Under the pieces are notes generated by a model that was not told the origin of the DNA, did no database searches, and saw nothing but the letters and a program-made list of their open reading frames with translations. A DNA stretch of 64,000 bases, from positions 41,084,609-41,148,608 of the forward strand of contig NC_043978.1 in assembly GCF_902148855.1 (NCBI RefSeq), written 5' to 3'. Position numbers and translations under genes: made by a program. This document shows, piece by piece, positions 1 through 21,171 of the stretch; the first letter of the stretch is position 1, and each line of letters opens with the position of its first letter. The stretch comes from Sphaeramia orbicularis. Taxonomy: Eukaryota > Chordata > Actinopteri > Kurtiformes > Apogonidae.

Positions 1-292
1 CCCCCAATCAGCACCAAAATTTAATCATTTGTTCCTTGTGCCAGTATCAAAATTTCATGAAAATCCTTCCATAACTTTGATTTATCTTGCTAACAGACAG
101 ACAAAAATCCCCCCTCATCACCACCAAAATTTAATCATTTGTTCCTTGTGCCAGTATCAACATTTCCTGAAAATTTCATCCAAATCAGTCCATAACTTTT
201 TGAGTTATCTTGCTAACAGACAGACAAACAAACAAACAAACAAACAGACAAACCTCAATGAAAACAAAAAAAACAAAAAACATAGTAGATAA
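1..292 (+). repeat. RTE-type LINE/SINE 3' tail, two tandem sub-copies
   Basis: Two successive stretches share the same order of words: a C-rich start, ACCAAAATTTAATCATTTG, a TTCATGAAAATC or TTCATCCAAATC block, CATAACTTT, and a CTAACAGACAGACAAA end. This resembles the 3' region of RTE-clade elements that are common in fish and usually end in a CCTCCTTGGCGGAGG word. Here the second sub-copy runs into an AAAC-rich tract instead. The first sub-copy is about 110 bp and the second about 150 bp. The assignment rests on remembered consensus words, not on a search. It lies in what should be the last intron of UTP25. Confidence 0.55.
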
Positions 293-1384
293 TAAAACTT
301 CTCAGCAAATCCTTCTGCATACATGAATCAACTCAGGTGATGAGACTTCAACCAACCTTTGACATACCTTGGACTTTTGAGCTCTGTAAAAGTCTCTGCA
401 CTTACATCATAAAAAAGGTAACAGTACTGTCTTAGGCTGTGGTTACCTTTGTACAGTGCTATAATGAGTTCATGTATTCATTTCTCAGTTACTATACATT
501 TCCTGTACATCCTGAGTGTATCTTATGACAGAAACTGAGAATCACTTAAACATAGTCATTATAACTTTGCAAAAACAACAAACCTGGTGTCCTAAAATGT
601 TTGCAGTACTTAACAGTACCTGTTAACGGTCTTTAAAGGTAAAGAAATATGAAAATATTTCTTGTTTCTCTTGCTTGGAAAAAGCCTATTCAAACTTTGT
701 CTTTGTAAAAAAAAGCAAGGTAGACAATGAGGAGAGTGAGCAGCATTAGCAAAAAAAAAAAAAGATGTTAAATTGAGAAGGTTTCTGCTGCTAATGGTTG
801 GAAATACACAACTGTTAGAAAAACCATATGCCATCCTAATGAAGAATGTTTGAGTGGGAGATGGGAGGCTGGGCTGTCTCCTAGACAGACCTGGGATTGT
901 TCTTCCACGAGTGTAAGAGTGGGCCCTGAAAAGGCAGTCCTTTGAGTTTGGTTTTCTTCATCATTGCTCATTTCTCCTTGTTGCAAGAAGAAATAACTTG
1001 ATTTTGATTCACATCCTGTTTTTTGTGATATTTTTGTAACCACCCCTGCCCAAAGGACTGCACCCAAAAATGTCCAGGACACAGTTACACAAGTAGAAAC
1101 AGTGATACTACTACAGTGATACAAGTAGAAGAGGAAAATTCAGGCAGAGTGGGATTTCAACAGAAAAATACACGATCACATACTTCTAGAGGTTCTTAAC
1201 TTCCTGAGATACAGCAATGCATTTTTGTCCAGTGTAGGGGACAAGAGCTTCACAGCTTTACTTAAAAAAAAAACAAAACAAAAAAACAAACCAACAAAAA
1301 ACCACTGTCCACTGCAAAAGATATTTCATTTTTAAACTAGAAGCACTCGGAGAGCGCAGACCTCTGCCAAGGCTGATCAGTGGG
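293..1384. other. Intronic spacer, no gene seen
   Basis: AT-rich unique-looking DNA inside the presumed last intron of UTP25. Two short minus-strand reading frames (610-834 and 768-1124) resemble no family I know and carry no conserved motif. I looked here on the minus strand for the missing UTP25 terminal exon, whose family sequence contains a motif like IFYELPTYPHFY, and did not find it. Confidence 0.5.
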
Positions 1385-1712
1385 CCCCCCAACCCCCGAT
1401 CACCACCAAAATTTAATCATTTCTTCCTTATCCCATTTCCAACAAACCCTGAAAATTTCATCCAAATCTGTCCATAACTTTTTGAGTTATGTTGCACACT
1501 AACGATCAGTGGCCCCCCCCCCGTGGGCCCCCCCACCCCCGATCACCACCAAAATTGAATCATTTCTTCCTTATCCCATTTCCAACAAATCCTGAAAATT
1601 TCATCCAAATCTGTCCATAACTTTTTGAGTTATGTTGCTCACTAACGGACAGACAAACAGACAGACAAACAAACAAACCCTGGCAAAAACATAACCTCCT
1701 TGGCGGAGGTAA
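1385..1712 (+). repeat. RTE-type 3' tail ending in CCTCCTTGGCGGAGG
   Basis: Two tandem sub-copies (about 1390-1505 and 1535-1712) repeat the block CACCAAAATT(T/G)AATCATTTC, then CCCATTTCCAACAAA, TTCATCCAAATCTGTCC and TTTTTGAGTTATGTTGC. The second sub-copy ends in ACAGACAAAC repeats and AACATAACCTCCTTGGCGG, the usual 3' terminus of RTE-like fish elements, which fixes the orientation as plus. Poly-C tracts separate the sub-copies. The same doubled arrangement occurs at 1-292. Confidence 0.6.
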
Positions 1713-1859
1713 AAAAGCATCTGAAAAAACTGATGTATTATGCTGTTACCAATCAAGGCAATTATTTAAGGTAAAAAAAGTCAAAACACTTTTACTAACT
1801 GGGTCTCAGGAGGTTAAAAGTTGAAAATAATACATATTTTACCTTTATACAATTTAAGG

Positions 1860-4254
1860 ATGCTAGTAGTAGAGCATCTTTGGAAATCAACCCAGTTAGA
1901 AGTACACAGGTCACATCTTAAGGATCTCATAACCTCCTTAAATAAAATGATTAAGGAGGCAAGATCCAGCTATTTCCACAAACTTATAGCTACAAACAAG
2001 AAAAACCCCAAAGTAATCTTTGACACAATCGAGTCCTTTGTGTCCCCTGCTGTCCCTGCTGCCCCTGTGCTCTGTAAAGCTGACAGCAATGACTTCCTAA
2101 ATTTTTTCACAGACAAGATTAGGGATATTAAACACAATATCCCACCACCCTCTGGCTGTCTGACCCAAGCTGATCCCCCTCTTCAAACTTGGTCCTCCTT
2201 CGACCCTGTGACATTGGAGGACATCTCGGCACTTTTATCTAAAACGAGACCCTCCTCCAACTCTGCAGACATCCTCCCCCATAAGCTCCTTATCAGTGTT
2301 TTTGACACAATTGGACCATGGGTCACAAAGTTTTTTAACCTGTCGCTCTCAACTGGTTTGTTTCCCAGCTCCTTCAAACAGGCCATTGTAGGACCAAAAC
2401 TAAAGAAAACCAACCTGGACCCCACTGAACTCAAAAGCTACAGGCCGATATCAAAGCTCCCCTGACTGGCCAAAATCCTTGAGAAGGCAGTGTATAAACA
2501 ACTTACAGCTTTTCTGGAGACGCACCAGATCTATGACACTTTTCAATCTGGGTTTAGACAACGCCACTAAACAGAAACCGCACTATTAAAAGTGTCTAGT
2601 GACATCCTGATGGCGGCCGACTCCGGGAAATCCACGGTCTTGGTCCTGCTAGATCTCTCCTCAGCCTTTGACACAGTGGACCATACCATAATGATTGAGA
2701 GACTGAGGGACCTGGTAGGGATGTCAGGTCCTGTGCTAGACTGGTTCTCCTCTTACCTGACTGGCAGAAGCTTCACTGTGTCAATCAATAACATCCAGTC
2801 TAATAACATTCAGTCTGACTCAGCGGATCTACTGTGTGGTGTGCCCCAAGGCTCTGTCCTGGGACCAGTCCTGTTCCTACTGTATGTCCTCCCACTTGGC
2901 CACATTATCCAACAGTAGAGTGATGTCTCCTATCATCTATTCGCAGATGACATCCAGATATACTGCTCCTTTAAATCCTCTGAGTCCCACAAACTGAGTT
3001 CCTTAATCAGCTGCTTGTCAGAGCTGAAGCAGTGGCTAAATGATAACAGCCTCCAGCTGAACTTCAGCAAAATGGAGACCCTCATCATTGCCCCGGACAG
3101 TGCAATCCCAGGGATTAAACAACACCTTGGAGACCTGAGCTCTTCGGTAAAGACCAAATGGAGGAATCTGGGTGTCATCTTTGACCAGGACATGTCTTTA
3201 GAACACTACTCCAAACACCTAGTGAAAAACTATTTCTTCCAACTCCGCAACATCTCCAAACTCAGGTCTATGGTGTCCATCAATGAGCTTGAGATGATCA
3301 TTCACGCATTTGTGTCTTCTCACTTAGACTACTGTAACAGTCTGTTTACATGCTTAAACAAGAAGGAGCTGGCCCGTCTACAGTTTGTCCAGAACTCTGC
3401 TGCAAGGCTTCTGACCCGCACAAACAGGAGAGCCCACATCACTCCCATTCTTAAATCACTCCACTGGCTCCCTATTTTATATCGTTTTCATTTCAAAATT
3501 CTGGTGCTAACTTTCCGGGCTCTACATGGCCAGGCCCCTGCATACATTGCTTCCCTGATTCAGCCCTACAGCTGGGCTCGTAGCCTGAGGTCTTCAGAAC
3601 AGCACCTGCTGACGGTTCCACACACCTGTTTTAGCACACGCGGTGACAGGTCCTTTAAAGCTGTAGCACCATGGCTCTGGAATGACCTGCCTATACACTT
3701 ATGGTCCATGGACTCTGTACAGAGCTTTAAAAAACACCTCAAAACACTCCTGTTCAAACAGGCTTTTTAATTTCCCAAATGACTCACGGCCACCACAAAC
3801 TGATTGCACTTTATGTATTCATCATATTTTAAACTGTTTTTAATGGTATTTCATCGTGTTTTACGGGTATTCTAATTGTATTTTATTTGCACTGTTTTAT
3901 TCATTTTTCGTAATGTAAAGTTGCTACTTTACAGTGTTACATAGTCCATGTGTCTCCCCCTCTCCCCCAGTCTCTCTATATCTCTATCGCTCTCTCTTTT
4001 CTCCTTCTTTACTTTTGCTCTTTAACCCCAACTGGTCAAGGCAGACGGCCATCCTTCAGGAGTCTGGGTCTGCTCAAGGTTTCTGTCTGTTAAAGGGAAG
4101 TTTCTCCTCACCACTGTCACCAGTCAAAAAGTATTTGCTCCTGGAGGATTCTGTTGGGTTTCTGTAAACTTGATTTTGATTTGATTTGATAAAGCACTTT
4201 GTGACTGTCTGTGAAAAGTGCTCTATAAATAAAATTTACTTATTTACTTACTTA
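1860..4254 (+). mobile_element. 5'-truncated L2-clade LINE (reverse transcriptase and 3' end)
   Basis: One frame (frame 3) reads through the reverse transcriptase region of an L2-type non-LTR element. Visible motifs are KSYRPIS near 2440, motif A LLDLSSAFDTVDH near 2650, motif B GVPQGSVLGPVLF near 2845 and motif C LFADDIQIYC near 2945. The L2 C-terminal region follows, including LDYCNSLF, LQFVQNSAARLLT and APWLWNDLP, and the frame closes at 3770. The endonuclease domain is missing, so the copy is 5' truncated. Three in-frame stops interrupt it, at 2463, about 2571 and about 2916. The 3' UTR ends with AAAGTGCTCTATAAATAAA and a TTTACTTA microsatellite tail, as L2 elements do. It lies opposite to UTP25, in its last intron. 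Confidence 0.9.
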
Positions 4255-4349
4255 GTAGGACTCTGGTTCTAAGATTACTAACACCAGGATGCTTACCAAA
4301 TTCAGTGATTTTCATGAACAGAAGTCAAGTAGAATGTGGGGCTTCTGAC

Positions 4350-14598
<10,249 letters not shown>

Positions 14599-15259
14599 AT
14601 GGAGGGGCCAAAACTGAAACAGGAGAAACAAAAGGCCGGGAAAACAGTTAGGTTCAGAGTAGCGTCTGCCAACAGCGGCCGTGTCTTAGCGGAGGTGTTC
14701 AAGGATGAAAAGGCCTGGTATGGATCTGTGTCAGACTCGGTGGACTCGGACTGCACCAGCAGCCCAGACACAGAGCAGGGGGGCTCTGTTCCCATCAGCG
14801 AGGCCAACAGCCACCTCAATGGTCTGGTGGTCGGAGCTGCTGTGGACGAGAATGGCTGCGAACCCGACGAGCTGCTTCTGTACGCCAGTGCCAAGAGAGA
14901 GATGTTCTTCAGCAACAAGCGGATCAATATCTGCAGCAAAAATGGGACGATAAGAGGAGTGAGGAACAAAGTGAGCGCAGGCCAAGTGCTTTTCAACAAC
15001 CTCTCCAACGTGTATGCTGTAAGTAGCTTTGGCTTGGGGTATAAATGGCTTTTTAAGCGAGATATACCTCTACTGCAGGATGATTCTGGTGTGACAATTT
15101 GTTTTAGAAAGCAATTCAGAGCATCTTCCTCTTCAAGTCTCTGAACTGGGTACTACTTCAAGAATTCCTGAATTAATTTTTGAGCCTTAGGTAACTTTTC
15201 CTGTTTTCATACAGGGTAACCTTCGTCAACAGAAAAGAAGACCTTGGGAAAAGGAGTAA
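14599..15259 (+). CDS. GRXCR1-like N-terminal protein lacking the glutaredoxin exons
   Basis: Exon 14599-15018 codes 140 residues from MEGPKLKQEKQ. It carries hallmarks of the GRXCR1 N-terminus: a basic TVRFRVASANSGRVL segment, an acidic Ser/Asp stretch, a second GRXCR1-like block RINICSKNGTIRGV, then KVSAGQVLFNNLS. It ends at NVYA before a good donor (GTAAGT at 15019). The nearest acceptor (CATACAG, ending 15214) joins in phase to a 14-codon exon, GNLRQQKRRPWEKE, with stop at 15257-15259. That predicts 154 residues, against about 290 in GRXCR1. Exons for the glutaredoxin fold and the CxxC-rich tail were not found downstream. GRXCR1 acts in stereocilia actin of hair cells; what a protein with only this N-terminus would do is unknown. 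The upstream frame begins before 14599, but the first Met of the conserved part is at 14599. It could also be a relic of a rearranged gene. Confidence 0.6.
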
Positions 15260-15982
15260 ATACTACACAAAGAAAAGTAAAAAGAGGCATGTAGCTGATG
15301 ATCGACTCCACCGGTTCACTTAAAGTACAAGTATCTGGTCAACTACATTTCTTCATACTCAAGAATTTGTCCTTCAAAGGTCATTGCTTTACCAGCAAAC
15401 ATGTTTGTAACAGAAGCCTGGAAATATGGACAGATTTTTAATAATTCATGATTTTTAACACTTGTTAAATATTCAGTTTATTGAAGTTGCTAAACTGTTA
15501 CCCACCTATAACACTATGACCTTTACTGTAAAATGTGAAATGCCATTATATCCGACGTGGGTGCATGAGTGTAATGATACTCTGGTTATTTAGAAAGTAC
15601 TTTCAAAGTACTTTTTATTAATGATTTCAAAATACACGTTAGTGAACTTGATCTTCTACGAATTTGAATGTGTCTCTTTGATTTTTTTGGGTATTTTTTT
15701 AAATTATTGTAAAAACCAAAGCCTTAAATGTTTTTGTAATTATTTTTAATAATAGACAATATGTGTTCATATGTAAACTTTTTTCTGTTTTAGCAGGTAT
15801 TTATTTTATCATCATCATCATCACCATCACCAGTGGTTATCAATTCAATATCTGGCTGTTATTGAGAACAATTATTACTTTTATTAAATGCAATAATTAC
15901 TAAAAGCAATCATTATCTACAGTAGTCATATGTATTTACCTTTACAAACAGCAATACATCAGCAGGAGTCATGTAAAATTAC

Positions 15983-15988
15983 AATAAA
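15983..15988 (+). terminator. Polyadenylation signal AATAAA, likely for the GRXCR1-like gene
   Basis: A canonical AATAAA lies about 725 bp past the predicted stop and is followed within 30 bp by a GT/T-rich stretch (TGTTGTTTTTATCTC), the usual layout of a vertebrate cleavage site. Usage is inferred. Confidence 0.4.
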
Positions 15989-17267
15989 AGAGTGTTGTTT
16001 TTATCTCTTTGTTTTATTGCCTTAAAACATAGTGGTCCACCGAACCACAAAGAAAAAAAAAAAACAAACCAAAACAACAACAGACAAGGGATGCAGACCC
16101 TGTGCAGGGAAAAACAAAATAACTTGCACTAAAGCCCTCTATCTCTAACATTGGGTAAAACAACACACTGAGTCGTTAATTATTAAGACAGATGCACCAA
16201 ACTCATTAATCAAGATCAATTCTAGGCACTTAGTCAGTACACAGACTAAGTTTCACCAGGCTCAGTGACATATAGACCTGAGTGTCAACAGAATCCTGCA
16301 GAGTAATTACAGACTCTCAACACAGCATTCATACAAACTCAGAAAGGACACTGTTATGATAAAGATTACCCCTCCATTTACACATTTACACTGTTAAACT
16401 GAAAATGGAGTGAATTAACACTTACTAGATCTAAATATACAATATACAACTAATTCTAATAATAAATGCAAATATTTACTTAATAAAATATGTCAAATCA
16501 TTTAGAGATTAATTTTTTTTCAACCCAAAGTCAAACTCTACAATAATAAGTCTGAGTTTTAATCATTTTAAATAAATACTTTAAATGATTTTGCACCTGA
16601 TTTTTTTTTTTCACATTGTCATTGTGCTACACTTGGCTGTAATGACATTATAAGAATTAAAGGTGTTTTTGCTCTTTTTAAAAAATGAATAAAATGAAGT
16701 AAAAATTAGGCCACCGTTTGCTTTCTTATTATTGCAGGGGTTGAAATTTGCATACATATTTATTTCACATTCCCTTTTCTTCAGATGCAATAAAAAATGC
16801 AGGTAATATATGCCTAACCTTAAAAGAACCACACACACACAAAAAAAAACTGAACTAAATTGGTGCTAAAGGTTAAATTCAGTATTCATTGTGGCAAGAG
16901 GCAGCACGAACAATCAGAAACATCTGGCATGTGTTGAATGAAAGCTGCTATAAAACATCAGAAAATTAATGCAAAAAAAATCTCAAATGGTCTGAATAAA
17001 AGGGTTAGAGTCATGTTAAATACAAAGGTAGGTCACAATAAATATTACCACTTTGGTTTATAGAAGCTGTTTTTTCCCTGAAACTTTCATTTTTACTCCT
17101 GTAGATACTTCCCTTCCCTTATATCCAGATTGTATCTTAATACAGAGACTGAGAAATGCACATATATGGTAATTTGAACTTTACTAAACCAACGGACCTA
17201 ATGTTAGACTAGGACTTTTGCACAGAACTGATATCTACACACCTTTGAGGTTCAGTGAAGATAAAAA

Positions 17268-17297
17268 ACAATAACAACAACAACAACAACAACAACA
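17268..17297 (+). repeat. (AAC)n microsatellite
   Basis: About ten AAC/ACA units in a row. Confidence 0.9.
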
Positions 17298-17636
17298 GAT
17301 ATCCAGGGTAAAACTGAATTTGAATAATTTTTTGTGGAATATCTAGAAAACCTTGCATTGAATGTTTAGCACGAATCATTAAATACTGAAATACAATCTT
17401 TAGTATTTATTTATTTATTTTATTATGGACAGTGGATATTAATGAACATCTGCAACCACTGCAGCTGTAAATATGCCAGATTGTAGCAACAGTGCAAATT
17501 TCTATCTGTAGTCCTCATAGGTGACAAGAAAGACAACTGTCAAAAGTCAAAACATCATAAAAACACAGAAAACAACATAGTGAGGACAGTATAGTTAATG
17601 TTGAGGAGAACAGTCACTACATACACTGCATACACT

Positions 17637-17680
17637 GCATTTGGCAGACGCTTTTTTGGAAAAAAGCGTCTGCCAAATGC
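17637..17680. repeat. Perfect 44-bp hairpin palindrome
   Basis: Arms GCATTTGGCAGACGCTTTTT(T) at 17637-17657 and their exact complement at 17660-17680 are separated by GG. The arm begins with TTTGGCAGACGCTTTT, a word frequent in fish genomes as part of a dispersed repeat, so this may be two head-to-head copies of that word. Confidence 0.9.
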
Positions 17681-17712
17681 GTAAACATAGAGTTCATCAC
17701 TCATTTGTTTAA

Positions 17713-18459
17713 CCCTCCGGTATCCCGTCCAGCAAGGCCCTTACTAAGCACCAAGTGTGCCTTTTTCACACACTTGTGGAATAATGTCAAAAAATTTTTT
17801 CATACAGTTTGTTTTTAATTCTTTTACACTTTTTTCTATTTCATCAACTTGAGCTGTAAATAAAAATACCAAATACTCAATAACTGTCAATTTTTTTTTC
17901 ATCCTTTAAATGTCGTGTTTGTAATGTAAACAAACCTTTTTTTTTTTGGATGAAAAAAAAAAAAAAAATCAATATACTGCATAAAAGTGGATCACATATT
18001 ATTTGATTTTTGCAGCCTGGCATATGTCAATGATTAACTTCAACACTGGTTAATTTGCATTATTTTTTTTTGGCGCTGGGTCAAATGTTCAAAAATACTA
18101 GCATCTGTCACCAAGTGTGCGTAAAATGCATACCTATAAATCAAACTATTAAATATTATATAGTGATTTATTTGTCTGCTCTAATTTGATTTTATTTTTG
18201 TAAATCAAGGTCAGCCCTAATCATACATATCAAATGGAAGAAATACTGCGTTTTAGGCACTCTTGGGAGACAGATGCTAGTCTGGTATTTTTCTTTTGTT
18301 TACAATGTGCAAATTTTAGTTGGTGGCCAGAATTTTAAAGATCATGCCAAAATGAACAACTTTTAAATTCCAACCTTATTTAAATTATGAAAAATAATAT
18401 GAAGTTTTTTAAAACGAAGTGCAAAGTGTGCCTAAAAGGCACACCCATATACCGGAGGG
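17713..18459. mobile_element. piggyBac-like non-autonomous element, family A (TTAA flanks)
   Basis: TTAA at 17709-17712 and 18460-18463 encloses 747 bp whose ends are CCCTCCGGTAT and ATACCGGAGGG. The CCC start and TTAA target are the signature of the piggyBac superfamily. The word CACCAAGTGTGC recurs at 17749-17760 and 18109-18120, a related GCAAAGTGTGCCT lies near the right end, and an inverted version occurs near 18256. The central segment forms a further inverted repeat (CTAGCATCTGTC near 18098 against GACAGATGCTAG near 18270). No transposase coding was seen. Confidence 0.78.
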
Positions 18460-19008
18460 TTAATATTGTATCCATACTGACTGATCAGATACTTCCTTGT
18501 TGCCAGTAATTGCCCATATTTGCGGTCGACTTTCCCTTTAAGTGTCGGAGTGTGTTTTTTCTGGCTCCGTCTCACCGTACACCTGCCTCAGTCAGCACCA
18601 TGGACAGAGCCCGTGTCCGACCCACGGCGGCCCTCTGAGGGGCACAGCGGCGCGTGTCGGAGAGACGACCAGCTAATACAGCATCATCTCCGATCATGTT
18701 ACTGCGGCACTGACAGCTGAACCGTAGAGGGCAGGATGCTGGCTTTCCTATAGACACACCCCCGCCTTTTCCTTTTCGCATCCATCCGATAGATCCCTCT
18801 TATTTCGGGCTTCACCGATCAACATGCATCCGTCGAGTCCAGTCGGGTTTTTTCTCAGGGTGGAGAGACTCTAAATGAAAACAGATGTTATTCCCGTCTG
18901 ACAAGTAGCTGGGGTTACTTAAGAGGCGCTGCGGAGCAAGGTAGTGAAATCTCTTCCTCTTCCCACTCCACGCCCTATCATCATCATTATCAATAGCTGC
19001 TCAGCATC

Positions 19009-21171
<2,163 letters not shown>

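Larger units (their letters stand above)
15260..19008. other. Intergenic region between GRXCR1-like gene and TMEM151B
   Basis: AT-rich DNA with an (AAC)n run, a 44-bp palindrome and a TTAA-flanked element, listed separately. From about 18500 the DNA becomes CpG-richer and probably contains the promoter and 5' UTR of TMEM151B. I searched this interval for GRXCR1 exons 2-4 and saw none. Confidence 0.5.

Noticed and set aside
768-1124. 118-codon open frame on the minus strand as the missing UTP25 exon or a gene
   Set aside because: No UTP25 C-terminal motif, wrong composition, no splice sites in phase with the exon ending at 4350.
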